Assembly (NCBI RefSeq): GCF_000428825.1
Contig: NZ_AUAR01000003.1
Coordinates: 1-64,000, forward strand
Origin: Desulfomicrobium escambiense DSM 10707
GTDB taxonomy: Bacteria > Desulfobacterota > Desulfovibrionia > Desulfovibrionales > Desulfomicrobiaceae
DNA length: 64,000 bases
Direction of reading: 5' to 3'
Of this stretch, positions 35,539 to 45,486 are shown piece after piece; position 1 is the stretch's first letter, and each line of letters starts with the position of its first letter. The notes under the pieces are model-generated. The model was not told where the DNA came from. It did not search any database and saw only the letters and a list, made by a program, of their open reading frames with translations. The translations under genes were made by a program, and so were the position numbers.

Positions 35539-36165
35539 ATGGCAGTTTACGTGGCGGAACACCCCCTGATCAGGCACAAACTCGGGCTTATGCGCAAACA
35601 CGACATCAGCACCAAGAATTTTCGGGAGCTCGCCTCGGAAATCGCCAGACTGCTGACCTACGAAGCCACCAAGGACCTGGAAACGGAAAAGAAGATCACC
35701 CAGGGATGGGCCGGCCCGGTGGAGGTCGACGTCATCAAGGGCAAGAAGATCACCGTGGTGCCGATCCTGCGCGCAGGGCTCGGCATGCAGGACGGCGTGC
35801 TGGATCTGGTTCCCGGCGCCAAGGTCAGCGTGGTCGGATTTTACCGCAACGAGGAGACCCTGCAGCCCGTTGAGTACTACGTAAAGCTGGCCAAGAACAT
35901 CAACAAGCGCATGGCCATCATCCTCGACCCCATGCTTGCCACGGGCGGGACCCTCGACGCCACCATCCGCTGTCTGAAGAACGCCGGCTGCACGAGCATC
36001 CGGGGCCTGTTCCTGGTGGCCGCACCCGAAGGGCTCAAACGCATCACCGAGGCTCACCCCGACGTGGACATCTACGTCGCGGCCGTGGACGAGCGGCTGA
36101 ACGAGAACGGCTACATCCTGCCAGGCCTCGGCGACGCCGGGGACAAGATTTTCGGCACGAAATGA
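35539..36165 (+). CDS. upp: Uracil phosphoribosyltransferase
   Basis: Salvages uracil to UMP using PRPP. The 208-aa protein is full length, with the PRPP-binding motif [14 protein letters not shown] near residues 129-142, the [10 protein letters not shown] segment and the C-terminal uracil-binding [20 protein letters not shown] precedes the ATG. Monocistronic, ending at a bidirectional terminator shared with the convergent hisA. Confidence 0.97.
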   Translation: MAVYVAEHPLIRHKLGLMRKHDISTKNFRELASEIARLLTYEATKDLETEKKITQGWAGPVEVDVIKGKKITVVPILRAGLGMQDGVLDLVPGAKVSVVGFYRNEETLQPVEYYVKLAKNINKRMAIILDPMLATGGTLDATIRCLKNAGCTSIRGLFLVAAPEGLKRITEAHPDVDIYVAAVDERLNENGYILPGLGDAGDKIFGTK

Positions 36166-36206
36166 TGCTCGGGCGAAACGCCCTGACGGATATCGACGCA
36201 ACGAAA

Positions 36207-36236
36207 AACGCCCGGTCCAGCCGGGCGTTTCTCATT
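36207..36236. terminator. Bidirectional terminator between upp and hisA
   Basis: AACGCCCGG (36207-36215) and CCGGGCGTT (36221-36229) form a perfect 9-bp stem, with T-rich sequence after it on + and an A-run before it that gives a T-run on the - strand. Serves both convergent genes. Confidence 0.85.
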
Positions 36237-36256
36237 TTTTCCAAGGCGGAATGAAG

Positions 36257-36988
36257 CTAGGCCTGTGCGGCGAGCCAGTCCAGGGCGGCTTTCAGGTCGA
36301 GGCTGCCGGCGTAGATGGCCTTGCCGGTCACGATTCCGGCCAGCCCCTTCTCGCGCAGGGGGAAGACGGCCTGCACGTCCTGCAGGGTGGAAATGCCGCC
36401 GGCGATGAGCACCGGCATCCGCGTCATGCCGAGGAGGGCTTCGAGGGCAGGGATGTTCACCCCGGACTGCATGCCGTCGCGGCTGATGTCGGTGTAGATG
36501 AAAAACGACGCGCCCGCGGCCTCCAGTTCCGGGACCACGTCGGCCACGGTCTTGCCCGCGTCCTCGACCCAACCCTTGGTTTTGAGGCACCCGTCGCGGG
36601 CGTCGAGGGACACGCCGATCCGGCCGGGGAAGGCCTCACACAGCTCGCGGAACAGGGGCGGGTCCTCAAGGGCTACGGTGCCGATGATGAGGCGCTCCAC
36701 GCCGGCTTCGAGATACTTCGCCGCGACGTCGACGCTGCGGATGCCGCCGCCGAGCTGCACCGGAACAGACACGCCGGAGCACAGCTCGCGGATCAGGTCC
36801 ATGTTGCGCGGGACGCCGCTAAAGGCCCCGTCCAGATCGATGACGTGCAGCCACCTGGCCCCGACCGCCACCCACTGGCGGGCCATGGCCGCCGGGTCGT
36901 CGGAAAAAACCGTGACCTGATCCTCGACGCCCTGTCGCAGGCGGACGCACTTGCCGTCCTTGATGTCAACTGCCGGAAAGATGTTCAT
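36257..36988 (-). CDS. hisA: Phosphoribosylformimino-5-aminoimidazole carboxamide ribotide isomerase
   Basis: Histidine biosynthesis isomerase with a TIM-barrel fold, 243 aa. Catalytic Asp8 in [13 protein letters not shown] and the second Asp in YTDISRDGM are present, as are the phosphate-binding QLGGGIR and IAGGIS loops. The open frame runs upstream to 37204, but the ATG at 36988 overlaps the stop of the lipoprotein gene (ATGA) and gives the normal N terminus. Last gene of hisB - lipoprotein - hisA. Confidence 0.97.
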   Translation of the reverse strand: MNIFPAVDIKDGKCVRLRQGVEDQVTVFSDDPAAMARQWVAVGARWLHVIDLDGAFSGVPRNMDLIRELCSGVSVPVQLGGGIRSVDVAAKYLEAGVERLIIGTVALEDPPLFRELCEAFPGRIGVSLDARDGCLKTKGWVEDAGKTVADVVPELEAAGASFFIYTDISRDGMQSGVNIPALEALLGMTRMPVLIAGGISTLQDVQAVFPLREKGLAGIVTGKAIYAGSLDLKAALDWLAAQA

Positions 36989-37608
36989 AATCCAAGCGCC
37001 TTCGTACCTTCTTCGATTGCTTCCGCCGCGATCTCCAGCGGTGTGACCCAACGTCCCTTGCGCTTCACGAAGCGCCTGCCCTGGAGCAGATTCTCGGCCA
37101 GACCCTTCTGCTCCTCCTCGAAATGATACCGTCTCAACTCGCCACTGGCCGTGGCGATCAGGTAGAGGTCCATGGTCAGGCTGGCCGGGCGCGTCACGCC
37201 CCACTCGCCGCCCTCACGCTCCTGCCAGCGCGTGACGAACGGCACGAGCAGATAGTCGGCCTTCATGCACGTGCCGACTTCCTTCCAGTACTGGACAGAC
37301 TCGAACGTGCGACGTTCCTTGCTCGCCGTCACGATCTCCTCGCACTGCCGGACCATGGCCTGGCTCATCACCACGCGCCCGGGGGCCTTCGACAGGGCGG
37401 CAAACAGCTGTCCGTCCATGGCGTCCATGGACTCGGGCGCGATGACGGACGGCTCATCGGGCAGAACGCCGGCCATGAGTTCCCAGTCGTTTTCAGGATG
37501 GACGAAATGCGCCACCGCTAGGGTTGCGGAAGACGGTACGGCCTGAAACTGCGTCGGCTTAGCGCAGGCGGTGCAGAGTAGCACGAGTGCCACGAGATAG
37601 TATTTCAT
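36985..37608 (-). CDS. Lipoprotein of unknown function within the his operon
   Basis: A 207-aa protein with a lipoprotein signal ([15 protein letters not shown], lipobox CTAC, Cys15). The mature part has [20 protein letters not shown] and [14 protein letters not shown] segments; no domain assigned with confidence. It overlaps hisB and hisA by 4 bases each, so it is translated with two histidine enzymes although it should be in the envelope. The N terminus resembles the lipoprotein heading the aroQ-efp operon. Confidence 0.82.
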   Translation of the reverse strand: MKYYLVALVLLCTACAKPTQFQAVPSSATLAVAHFVHPENDWELMAGVLPDEPSVIAPESMDAMDGQLFAALSKAPGRVVMSQAMVRQCEEIVTASKERRTFESVQYWKEVGTCMKADYLLVPFVTRWQEREGGEWGVTRPASLTMDLYLIATASGELRRYHFEEEQKGLAENLLQGRRFVKRKGRWVTPLEIAAEAIEEGTKALGL

Positions 37609-38195
37609 GCGTCAAGACCTCCCTTGGTGCTGAGCACATCCTCACGCTCCAGCCGGACCGCCTGCCGCAGGGCAAGCCCCAGGCCCTTGAAGACCGATTC
37701 GAGCAGATGGTGTCCGTTCTGGCCGTAGAACATGCGGACGTGCAGGTTCATGCCCGCCCTGGAGGAGAGTGATTTCAAAAACTCCCTCCACAAATCCTTT
37801 TCCTGTCCGGCGATGATGGCGGGCAACACGGCCTCTTCGTACACCAGATATGCGCGGCCGGAAAGGTCGAGACACACTTCAGTCAGCGCCTCGTCCATGG
37901 GCACCTTGGCGCACCCGACACGGGCGATGCCCTTGCGGTCCCCCAGGGCAGAGCTGATGGCGCTGCCCAAGCACAGCCCGATGTCCTCCAGGGAATGGTG
38001 TGCGTCGATATACATGTCGCCTTCGCAGGAAATGTCGAGATCGAACCCGGCCCAGTGGCCCATCAGATCGAACATGTGGTCCGCAAAGCCGAACCCGGTG
38101 GCGATGCGGCATGTACCAGTCCCATCGAGATTCACGGCCACGGAGATCTTCGTCTCGCGGGTTTCACGATCCATTCTTCCAGTACGAACGTTCAT
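37605..38195 (-). CDS. hisB: Imidazoleglycerol-phosphate dehydratase
   Basis: Manganese-dependent dehydratase of histidine biosynthesis, 196 aa, the monofunctional form without the phosphatase half found in enterics. The metal-binding motifs [12 protein letters not shown] and [10 protein letters not shown] are present, as is the second half-repeat with [29 protein letters not shown] precedes the ATG. First gene of a three-gene operon. Confidence 0.97.
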   Translation of the reverse strand: MNVRTGRMDRETRETKISVAVNLDGTGTCRIATGFGFADHMFDLMGHWAGFDLDISCEGDMYIDAHHSLEDIGLCLGSAISSALGDRKGIARVGCAKVPMDEALTEVCLDLSGRAYLVYEEAVLPAIIAGQEKDLWREFLKSLSSRAGMNLHVRMFYGQNGHHLLESVFKGLGLALRQAVRLEREDVLSTKGGLDA

Positions 38196-38210
38196 GGTGT
38201 CTCCTTGTCA

Positions 38211-38243
38211 AAGCAAACGGGCAGGTCCTGTGGCCTGCCCGTT
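38211..38243 (-). terminator. Terminator after tatC
   Basis: AACGGGCAGG and CCTGCCCGTT form a 10-bp stem (38216-38225 with 38234-38243). On the - strand it is followed by TTGCTTTG, a broken U tract. Separates tatC from hisB. Confidence 0.7.
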
Positions 38244-38254
38244 CTTCCTGCGAC

Positions 38255-39253
38255 CTACGATGTAGCGGCCTCTGCCTCTGGTTCCTTCGGCTTCTTGCCG
38301 AAAATGTAGGCCACCCAGATGCCTATCTCGTAGAGAATGCACAAGGGGCCGGCCATGAGACACTGCGAGACCACGTCGGGCGGGGTCAGGATGGCCGCCA
38401 CGACAAAATTCCCGAGAATGGCGAACTTCCTGTATTTCCGCAGGGTCTTGTGCGTGACGATGCCCATGACGGACAGGAAGAACATGAACAGAGGCAGTTC
38501 GAAAATGAACCCGAAGGCAAAGAGCATGCTGGTTGAAAAGCTGAAATACTCTTTGACCGACGGCATGGGCTTGATGAAGTCCGAGGCGTAGCCCAGGAAA
38601 AACTGGAAGCCGAACGGAAAGACGACGAAATAGCCGAACATCGCGCCCGACACGAAGCACAAGGCCGAGAAGAAGGCGATAGGAATCATGTACTTGCGTT
38701 CACCTTCATACAGGCCGGGCGCAATGAACATCCAGAGCTGATAGAAGATGTAGGGACTGGCCACGAACAGCCCGGCAATGGCCGCGACCTTCAGGTGCGT
38801 GAAGAACGCCTCGGGCAGCCCCGTGTAGATGAGTGACCCGCCTGTGGGCTGGAGCAGATCCATCAGGGGCTTCATGAGCAGCGCGAAGAGCTGTTCGGCG
38901 AAGCCGTAGCAGGCGAGAAATCCCACGAAGGCACCGATGATGCACCGCACCAGACGAACTCGCAGTTCGTTCAGGTGCTCGGTGAAGGTCATCTCATGGA
39001 CTTCCTCCGCGTCGGCATCGGCTGATGCGTCCGGGGGGTCGTCTGCGGAGTCCGTCACGGGTTCGGGGCTGCCTTCCGCCTGCTTAGCGGGAGCGCTCCC
39101 CCCGGCCGGAGACGGCTCCGGAGCGGAATCAGGGCCGGGCTCGTCAGGCCCGGCGCCTTCGGGCTGCCGGTCGACCGCAGGCACCGTTTCTTCCGAACCG
39201 GTACCGTCCGGGGATGTCAGCTCATCCCGTTCCGTGGTCCGCTCCTCGCTCAT
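38255..39253 (-). CDS. tatC: Sec-independent protein translocase TatC with long acidic N-terminal extension
   Basis: Receptor component of the twin-arginine translocase. Six membrane segments are seen from residue 88 on, starting with the conserved MTFTEHLNELRVRL and including the YIFYQLWMFIAPGLYEGERK and LTPPDVVSQ regions. The first 87 residues are an unusual Pro/Glu/Ala-rich, probably disordered cytoplasmic extension; a start at Met88 would give a standard TatC, but the ATG at 39253 overlaps the tatB stop (ATGA). In a sulfate reducer Tat exports periplasmic hydrogenases and similar redox enzymes. Confidence 0.95.
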   Translation of the reverse strand: MSEERTTERDELTSPDGTGSEETVPAVDRQPEGAGPDEPGPDSAPEPSPAGGSAPAKQAEGSPEPVTDSADDPPDASADADAEEVHEMTFTEHLNELRVRLVRCIIGAFVGFLACYGFAEQLFALLMKPLMDLLQPTGGSLIYTGLPEAFFTHLKVAAIAGLFVASPYIFYQLWMFIAPGLYEGERKYMIPIAFFSALCFVSGAMFGYFVVFPFGFQFFLGYASDFIKPMPSVKEYFSFSTSMLFAFGFIFELPLFMFFLSVMGIVTHKTLRKYRKFAILGNFVVAAILTPPDVVSQCLMAGPLCILYEIGIWVAYIFGKKPKEPEAEAATS

Positions 39254-39597
39254 GCCTTGTCCTTATCGGGCCCCGCGGCCTGAGCTTCGGCCTTGTCCTT
39301 GTCGGTCCCCGCGACCTGCGCTTCCGCCTGGTCTTTTGCGGGGGCCTCGTCCTTCTGGGCCGCCGCTGATGCGGCCGCCTCAGGGAAGAACTCTTTCTTG
39401 GCCTGATCGGTGCGGGCCTTCTGGTCTGCCTGTTCGGCCTCCATCTCGATGGTCCGCTTCACGTCGGTGCTGACGCGGCGGAATTCGCCGAGGGCCTTGC
39501 CCAGCGACCTGGCCATTTCGGGAAGCTTGGCCGGGCCGATGACGATCAGCGCGACGATGAGAATGACGATGAGTTCCGTGGAACCGATTCCAAACAT
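39250..39597 (-). CDS. tatB: Sec-independent translocase subunit TatB (TatA/B family)
   Basis: Single-span TatA/B protein, 115 aa. FGIGSTELIVILIVALIVIG is the membrane helix, followed by the GPAKLPEMARSLGKALGEF hinge and amphipathic helix; the Glu in the membrane helix and the pairing with tatC favour TatB. The C-terminal 55 residues are Ala/Lys/Asp-rich and end with a near-repeat (AGTDKDKAEAQ, AGPDKDKA). No separate tatA is in the window. It begins 34 bases after guaA. Confidence 0.9.
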   Translation of the reverse strand: MFGIGSTELIVILIVALIVIGPAKLPEMARSLGKALGEFRRVSTDVKRTIEMEAEQADQKARTDQAKKEFFPEAAASAAAQKDEAPAKDQAEAQVAGTDKDKAEAQAAGPDKDKA

Positions 39598-39631
39598 AAG
39601 CGCGTCTCCGGAAAAGGATTGTTACGGCCGG

Positions 39632-41179
39632 CTATTCCCACTCGATGGTGCTCGGCGGCTTGGACGAAATGTCGTAGACCACCCTGTTCACACCTTTGAC
39701 CTCGTTGATGATCCGGCTGGAGATCCGTCCGAGAATCTCCGAAGGGACTCTGGACCAATCCGCGGTCATGGCGTCGATGGAGTCGACGATGCGCAGGGCG
39801 ATGACGTGCTCGTAGGTCCGCTCGTCGCCCATGACGCCAACGGTCTTCAGCGGCAGGAGCACTGCGAAGCCCTGCCAGACCTTGTAGTACCAGTTAGAGG
39901 CCATGAGCTCGTGCTGCACGATCTTGTCGGCCTGGCGCAGGATTTCAAGGCGCTCGTCAGTGATCTCGCCGATGACGCGGATGGCCAGGCCGGGACCGGG
40001 GAAAGGATGCCGCCAGACGATGAAGTCCGGCAGGCCCAGCTCCTGGGCGACCTTGCGCACCTCGTCCTTGAAGAGTTCCCGCAGGGGCTCCACCAGGGCC
40101 AGGTCCATCTTTTCAGGCAGGCCGCCGACGTTGTGGTGACTCTTGATGACGGCCGAGGGGCCCTTGAAGCTGACGGACTCGATGACGTCCGGGTACAGGG
40201 TGCCCTGGGCCAAGTATTTGACGCCGGGAATCTTCTTGGCTTCCTCCTCGAAGACCTCGATGAAGGTGTAGCCGATGATCTTGCGCTTCTGCTCCGGGTC
40301 GTCGAGGCCTTCCAGGCGGGACAGGAAGCGTTCCTGGGCCTGGACGTAGTGGAGGTTCAGGTCGAAGTGCTCGCGCAGGTAGCCGACCACTTCGTCGCCT
40401 TCACCGGCGCGCAGGAGGCCGTTGTCGACGAAGATGCAGTGCAGGTTCTTGCCGATGGCCTTGTTCAGGAGCACTGCCACCACCGTGGAGTCGATGCCGC
40501 CCGACAGGCCGCAGACGACCTTGTCCTCGCCGATCTGGACGGGCAGGGCGTGGAGCATGGAGTCCACGAAGGAGGACATGGTCCAGGTCGACTTGAGGCC
40601 GGCAACGTGAAAGAGGAAATTGCGCAGGATTTCGTCGCCCTGCTCGGTGTGCGCCACCTCCGGGTGGAACTGCAGCGCATACATCCGGCGCTCGACGTCG
40701 GCCATGGCCGCAATCTCGATGCTCTGGGTCTTGGCCGTGACCGTGAAGCCGGGCGGGACCTCGAGGACATGGTCGCCGTGGGACATCCAGACGGTGAGCT
40801 TCTCGGCGTCGGCGATGCGGTCCCACAGGGGGCACTGCTGCTGGAAGCGCAGTTCGCTACGGCCGTATTCGCGGTCCAGGGAGGGGTTGACCTTGCCGCC
40901 CAAAACATGGGCCATGAGCTGCATGCCGTAGCAGATGCCCAAAACCGGCAGCCCCCAGCTGAAGATGACCGGGTCCACGCCGGGGGAGTCTGCACTCGTG
41001 ACCGAGGCGGGGCCGCCGGACAGGATGATGGCGCTGGGCTGCATGGCCTTCAGTTCGGCCGCGCTGATGGTGCAGGGGTGAATCTCGGAATAGACGCCGG
41101 ATTCGCGCGTGCGGCGGGCAATGAGCTGCGTGTACTGCGACCCGAAATCAAGGATGATGACTTTTTCTTGAATATCCAT
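39632..41179 (-). CDS. guaA: GMP synthase (glutamine-hydrolysing)
   Basis: Converts XMP to GMP. The 515-aa protein has an N-terminal class I glutaminase with Cys83 in GICYGMQ and the His/Glu pair in FHPEVAH, the ATP-pyrophosphatase loop SGGIDST near residue 229, and the C-terminal dimerisation domain ending [10 protein letters not shown], all normal. Follows guaB by 45 bases; together they are the XMP-GMP branch. Confidence 0.97.
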   Translation of the reverse strand: MDIQEKVIILDFGSQYTQLIARRTRESGVYSEIHPCTISAAELKAMQPSAIILSGGPASVTSADSPGVDPVIFSWGLPVLGICYGMQLMAHVLGGKVNPSLDREYGRSELRFQQQCPLWDRIADAEKLTVWMSHGDHVLEVPPGFTVTAKTQSIEIAAMADVERRMYALQFHPEVAHTEQGDEILRNFLFHVAGLKSTWTMSSFVDSMLHALPVQIGEDKVVCGLSGGIDSTVVAVLLNKAIGKNLHCIFVDNGLLRAGEGDEVVGYLREHFDLNLHYVQAQERFLSRLEGLDDPEQKRKIIGYTFIEVFEEEAKKIPGVKYLAQGTLYPDVIESVSFKGPSAVIKSHHNVGGLPEKMDLALVEPLRELFKDEVRKVAQELGLPDFIVWRHPFPGPGLAIRVIGEITDERLEILRQADKIVQHELMASNWYYKVWQGFAVLLPLKTVGVMGDERTYEHVIALRIVDSIDAMTADWSRVPSEILGRISSRIINEVKGVNRVVYDISSKPPSTIEWE

Positions 41180-41224
41180 GTGGTTCCTCCATCCGTTATG
41201 CGGATGGTCATGTTCTCGAAAATT

Positions 41225-42682
41225 CTAGTACGCGTCCACCCTGTAATTGGGCGCTTCCTTGGTGATGATGACGTCATGGACGTGGCTTTCGCGCAGGCCC
41301 GCGGCCGAGATCTCCACAAACTGGGCCTTGTCCCGCAGGGCCGGGATGTCCCCGGTGCCGAGATAACCCATGCCGGAACGCACGCCGCCGACCAGCTGGT
41401 CGATGGTTTCCAGCACCGACCCCTTGTACGGCACCCGGCCGACGATGCCCTCGGGCACCAGCTTCTTGGAGCCTTCCTGGAAATAGCGGTCGCTGCTGCC
41501 GTCCTTCATGGCGTCGATGGAGCCCATGCCGCGGTAGATCTTGTAGGTGCGGCCCTGGTAGAGGATCTTCTCGCCCGGGCTCTCCTCGGTGCCGGCGAAC
41601 ATGGAGCCCATCATGACCGTGTCGGCCCCGGCCACCAGGGCCTTGACCACATCGCCCGAGAACTTGACCCCGCCGTCGGCGATGCAGCAGCGCTCGGCCT
41701 CGCGACAGGCCCGCACGCACTCCATGATGGCCGTGATCTGCGGTACGCCCACGCCGGCCACGATGCGCGTGGTGCAGATGGAGCCTGGGCCGATGCCGAC
41801 CTTGACGGCGTCCACGCCGGCCGCGATCAGGGCCTTGGCGCCTTCGTAGGTCGCCACGTTGCCGCCGATGATCTGGGCGCTCGGCCATTCGGAGCGCGTG
41901 GCGCGCACGGCGTCGAGGATGTTTTTGGAGTGACCGTGGGCCGAGTCGAGGACGATGACGTCCGCGCCGGCCTTGATCAGGGCCTCGACGCGTTCGGCCC
42001 GGCCCTTGCCCACACCCACCGCGCCGCCGACGCGCAGACGGCCGAGGTCGTCCTTGCAGGCGTTGGGATACTTGCGGACCTTGTCGATGTCCTTGATGGT
42101 CAGCAGGCCTTTGAGCTTGTTGCTCTCATCGACGACCAGGAGCTTCTCGATGCGGTTCTCGTGCAGGTGGCGCTTGGCCTCCTCCAGGGAGATGCCCACG
42201 GGCACGGTGACCAGGTTGCGGCTGGTCATGACGTCCCGCACCAGCGTCGACATCTCGGTGACGAAGCGCACGTCGCGGTTGGTGACGATGCCGACCAGAT
42301 GGTCCCCTGAAATGACTGGCAGGCCGGAAATGCGGTAGTCCCGCATGAGTTCCAGAGCGTGCCCGACGGTGTCGTCGGGGTCCACGGTGATGGGGTCGAC
42401 GATCATGCCGGATTCCGACTTCTTGACCTTGACGATCTCCAGGGCCTGCTGCTCGATGGACATGTTCTTGTGCACGATGCCGATGCCGCCCGACCGGGCC
42501 AGGGAGATGGCCATGCGCGACTCGGTGACCGTGTCCATGGCCGCGCTCAGGAACGGGATGTTGAGCTCGATGGAGGCGGTGAGCCTGGTGTGCAGGTTGA
42601 CCTGGTCCGGCAGGACTTCGGAGTACGCCGGTACAAGCAGGACATCGTCAAAAGTCAGAGCCTTGCCGAGAAATTTTTCCAT
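41225..42682 (-). CDS. guaB: Inosine-5'-monophosphate dehydrogenase
   Basis: Oxidises IMP to XMP. The 485-aa TIM barrel is interrupted by a CBS pair (about residues 95-200) and carries the catalytic cysteine loop [13 protein letters not shown], the LDSAHGHSK and IGGNVAT segments, and the flap with [20 protein letters not shown] precedes the ATG. Whether it shares a transcript with the liv genes upstream is unclear; only 57 bases separate them and no strong terminator is seen. Confidence 0.97.
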   Translation of the reverse strand: MEKFLGKALTFDDVLLVPAYSEVLPDQVNLHTRLTASIELNIPFLSAAMDTVTESRMAISLARSGGIGIVHKNMSIEQQALEIVKVKKSESGMIVDPITVDPDDTVGHALELMRDYRISGLPVISGDHLVGIVTNRDVRFVTEMSTLVRDVMTSRNLVTVPVGISLEEAKRHLHENRIEKLLVVDESNKLKGLLTIKDIDKVRKYPNACKDDLGRLRVGGAVGVGKGRAERVEALIKAGADVIVLDSAHGHSKNILDAVRATRSEWPSAQIIGGNVATYEGAKALIAAGVDAVKVGIGPGSICTTRIVAGVGVPQITAIMECVRACREAERCCIADGGVKFSGDVVKALVAGADTVMMGSMFAGTEESPGEKILYQGRTYKIYRGMGSIDAMKDGSSDRYFQEGSKKLVPEGIVGRVPYKGSVLETIDQLVGGVRSGMGYLGTGDIPALRDKAQFVEISAAGLRESHVHDVIITKEAPNYRVDAY

Positions 42683-42739
42683 ATTCCACCTCTCCCGATA
42701 CGCGGGAACAAGGGTTTTTTTGTTGATGAACCGGGGCGT

Positions 42740-43444
42740 CTAGAGCCCCAGATAGGCCTTCTTGACATCCTCGTTGGCCAGGAGCGCCGCGGCCGTGTCC
42801 TCGAGGGTGATGCGCCCGTTCTCCATGACGTAGGCACGGTGGGCGACCTTGAGGGCCTGGTTGGCGTTCTGCTCGACCAGGAAGACCGTGGTCCCGGACT
42901 CGTTGACCTTGCGGATGATGTCGAAAATCTGTGCGATGATGATGGGCGCCAGGCCCAGGGACGGCTCGTCCAGAAGCAGCAGTCGCGGCCGCGCCATGAG
43001 CGCGCGGGAAATGGCCAGCATCTGCTGCTCGCCGCCGGACAGGGTGCCGCCCATCTGCTTGCGGCGTTCGGCCAGGATGGGGAAGAGCTCGAAGACGTAT
43101 TCCAGGTCCTGGGCGATGCCCTTCTGGTCGTTGCGCAGGAAGGCTCCCAGGTCCAGGTTCTCCATGACCGTCATGTCCGGGAAGATGAGCCGGCCTTCGG
43201 GCACCTGGGATATGCCCATGCGCACGATGCGGTCGGCCTTGAGGGCCTGGATGGGCTGGCCGTCGAAGATGATCTCGCCGCTGCGGGGCGGCACGCCGCC
43301 GCAGATGGACATGAGGGTCGTGCTCTTGCCTGCGCCGTTGGCGCCGATGAGGGTCACGATCTCGCCCTTGCCGATTTTCAGGGAAATCCCGTGCAGGGCC
43401 TGGATGTTTCCGTAGAAGGTGCTGACGTTCCTGAGCTCAAGCAT
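42740..43444 (-). CDS. livF: Branched-chain amino acid ABC transporter ATPase LivF
   Basis: One of two ATPases driving branched-chain amino acid uptake. 234 aa with Walker [10 protein letters not shown], the signature [15 protein letters not shown], Walker [14 protein letters not shown] and the switch His in the [14 protein letters not shown] region. Overlaps the end of livG by 8 bases. Last gene of livJHMGF. Confidence 0.96.
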   Translation of the reverse strand: MLELRNVSTFYGNIQALHGISLKIGKGEIVTLIGANGAGKSTTLMSICGGVPPRSGEIIFDGQPIQALKADRIVRMGISQVPEGRLIFPDMTVMENLDLGAFLRNDQKGIAQDLEYVFELFPILAERRKQMGGTLSGGEQQMLAISRALMARPRLLLLDEPSLGLAPIIIAQIFDIIRKVNESGTTVFLVEQNANQALKVAHRAYVMENGRITLEDTAAALLANEDVKKAYLGL

Positions 43445-44225
43445 GGGCTTCCTCCCCGAGGTAGGCTTTGATGACCCGCGGGTCCCTGCTGACCTCCGCC
43501 GGGGTGCCGTGGGCGATGAGACACCCGTATTCCATGACGTAGATGCGCTCGGAAAGGCTCATGACCATGCTCATGTCGTGCTCGATCAGCAGAATGGCCA
43601 TGTCCATCTCGTCGCGGATCTTGAGCACGAGGTGCTTCAGGGACTCGGTTTCCTGCGGGTTCATGCCGGCGGCCGGCTCGTCGAGCAGCAGCAGCGTCGG
43701 GTCCGTGGCCAGGGCGCGAGCGATCTCCAGCCTGCGCTGGGCGCCGTACGGCAGGTTGCAGGCCTGCTCGTTGTAGAATTTGTGCAGCCCGATGTACTTG
43801 AGGAGTTCGTAGCTGCGGTCGACGATCTCCTTCTCCTCCCGGCGCACGGCGGGCGAGCGCATCAGCGCGCCGAGGATGCCGCTTTTGGTGCGGCAGTGCC
43901 TGGCGATCATGACGTTTTCCAGCACGCTCATGTTCTTGAAGAGGCGGATGTTCTGGAAGGTGCGGGCCATCCCCAGCGCCGTGACCAGGTTTGGCTTCAT
44001 GCCGTTGACCCTGGTCCGGGTCCCCTGCTTGGGCGTGAACCAGACTTCGCCTTCGGTTGGAGTGTAGATGCTGGTTATGCAGTTGAAGAACGTGGTCTTG
44101 CCCGCGCCGTTGGGCCCGATGAGGGCAACGATCTCGCCGGAGTTGACCTTCAGCTCCACGTCGTTCAGGGCCCGCAGGCCGCCGAAGTTCATGGACACGG
44201 CGGTGACGTCGAGTACCGGTTGCAT
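43437..44225 (-). CDS. livG: Branched-chain amino acid ABC transporter ATPase LivG
   Basis: Partner ATPase of LivF, 262 aa. Walker A GPNGAGKTT, signature LPYGAQRRLEIARAL (the LPYG variant usual in LivG), Walker B LLLLDEPAAGMNP, and IEHDMSMVM. The C-terminal YGCLIAHGTPAEVSRDPRVI extension is typical of LivG. It starts immediately at the livM stop. Confidence 0.96.
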   Translation of the reverse strand: MQPVLDVTAVSMNFGGLRALNDVELKVNSGEIVALIGPNGAGKTTFFNCITSIYTPTEGEVWFTPKQGTRTRVNGMKPNLVTALGMARTFQNIRLFKNMSVLENVMIARHCRTKSGILGALMRSPAVRREEKEIVDRSYELLKYIGLHKFYNEQACNLPYGAQRRLEIARALATDPTLLLLDEPAAGMNPQETESLKHLVLKIRDEMDMAILLIEHDMSMVMSLSERIYVMEYGCLIAHGTPAEVSRDPRVIKAYLGEEAHA

Positions 44226-45449
44226 CTAGTTCTGCCCTCCTGTGGCCGCGTTCAGTTCGGGGTCCGACACCGTGTAGGTCTTGCGCTTCTCGGGAATGAG
44301 CCCCTGGGGCCGGAAGACCATCATCAGCACCATGGCCGTGGCGAAGAGGATCATGCGGTACTCGGAGAAGGCGCGCATGTATTCGGGCAGAAGCACCAGG
44401 AAGGCCGAACCGAGAATGACGCCCAGGTTGGAGCCCATGCCGCCCAGGACGACGATGGACAAAATGATGGCCGATTCGAAGAACGTGAAGCTGGCGGGGT
44501 TGATGAACGTTGTCTTGGCCGCGAAGACCACGCCGGCGAAACCGGCCCAGGCCGTGCCGAGGCCAAAGGCCATGAGCTTCACGCCGACCCGGTCGATGCC
44601 CATGGCCTCGCAGGCGATCTCGTCCTCGCGCAGGGCCTGCAGGGCGCGGCCGATGCGCGAATCCTTGAGCCGCGTGACGGCGACGATGGTCACGATGGCC
44701 AGGGCCAGCACGATGTAGTAGATGTAGATGTTGGCGCCGGCCACGGACAGCTGCATGTCAAACAGGCCGGGACGGGGGATGTTGGACACACCCGACGGGC
44801 CGCCCGTGATGTCGCTGAAGTTTTCAAGCAGCAGCCGCACGATCTCACCGAAACCGAGGGTGACGATGGCCAGGTAGTCGCCGCGCAGCCGCAGCACCGG
44901 GAAGGCCAGCGCCACGCCGGCCAAGGCGGCCACCACGCCGCCGATGGGCAGCGCCACCCAGAACCCGAGACCGAAATACTGATTCAGCAGGGCGTAGGAA
45001 TACGCGCCAATGGCGTAAAACGCGGCATGACCGAGGAAGAGCAGGCCGGCCACGCCGACGATGACGTTCAAGCCCAGGCCCAGCACCACGTACAGCAGGA
45101 ACGAGATAAGGATGTTGGTCTGGTATGTGGTCACGAACCAGGGAACGACGCAGAACGCGGCCAGCAGGCCGACTTGCAGCGGCAGTCTCAGCGCGGGGTT
45201 TTCCAGCATGGCGGAGAACCGTCCGGCCTCCTGCCCGCCGGCTGCGGCCACGGCCTCCCCGGCTTCCTTACGGCGCAGGGCCCAACGCCAGATGAAGGAC
45301 AGCACGAAGCTGCCGACGCCGACCAGCGCCAGGTTCTCCCAGCGCCAGATCACGGACTTCTCGATGGCGTTCACCCGGATGACCATGATCGGGAAGGTCA
45401 GAAACATGAACCAGATGCTGACCTGAATTGATTTGATGAGTTCGTTCAT
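44226..45449 (-). CDS. livM: Branched-chain amino acid ABC transporter permease LivM
   Basis: Inner-membrane permease, 407 aa. The C-terminal 300 residues have the BPD_transp_2 arrangement with LLFLGHAAFYAIGAY and GLNVIVGVAGL; the coupling region is LREDEIACEAMGID. The extra N-terminal helices (first 90 residues) are as in long LivM proteins. Lies 37 bases downstream of livH and abuts livG. Confidence 0.95.
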   Translation of the reverse strand: MNELIKSIQVSIWFMFLTFPIMVIRVNAIEKSVIWRWENLALVGVGSFVLSFIWRWALRRKEAGEAVAAAGGQEAGRFSAMLENPALRLPLQVGLLAAFCVVPWFVTTYQTNILISFLLYVVLGLGLNVIVGVAGLLFLGHAAFYAIGAYSYALLNQYFGLGFWVALPIGGVVAALAGVALAFPVLRLRGDYLAIVTLGFGEIVRLLLENFSDITGGPSGVSNIPRPGLFDMQLSVAGANIYIYYIVLALAIVTIVAVTRLKDSRIGRALQALREDEIACEAMGIDRVGVKLMAFGLGTAWAGFAGVVFAAKTTFINPASFTFFESAIILSIVVLGGMGSNLGVILGSAFLVLLPEYMRAFSEYRMILFATAMVLMMVFRPQGLIPEKRKTYTVSDPELNAATGGQN

Positions 45450-45486
45450 TATCGTCTCCGTCCGTCGTGGGAATGCCGCCAGCCGA

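Noticed and set aside
35229-35540. 103-codon - strand frame in the gap before upp, with a faint CbiG/CobE-like pattern
   Set aside because: Similarity is limited to about 30 residues, there is no ribosome site and the frame runs into the upp ribosome binding region; treated as non-coding.
39410-42310. 966-codon + strand open frame
   Set aside because: Antisense to guaA and guaB, both intact with catalytic motifs.
43419-45431. 670-codon + strand open frame
   Set aside because: Antisense to livG and livM; His/Gln/Glu-rich translation typical of a shadow.
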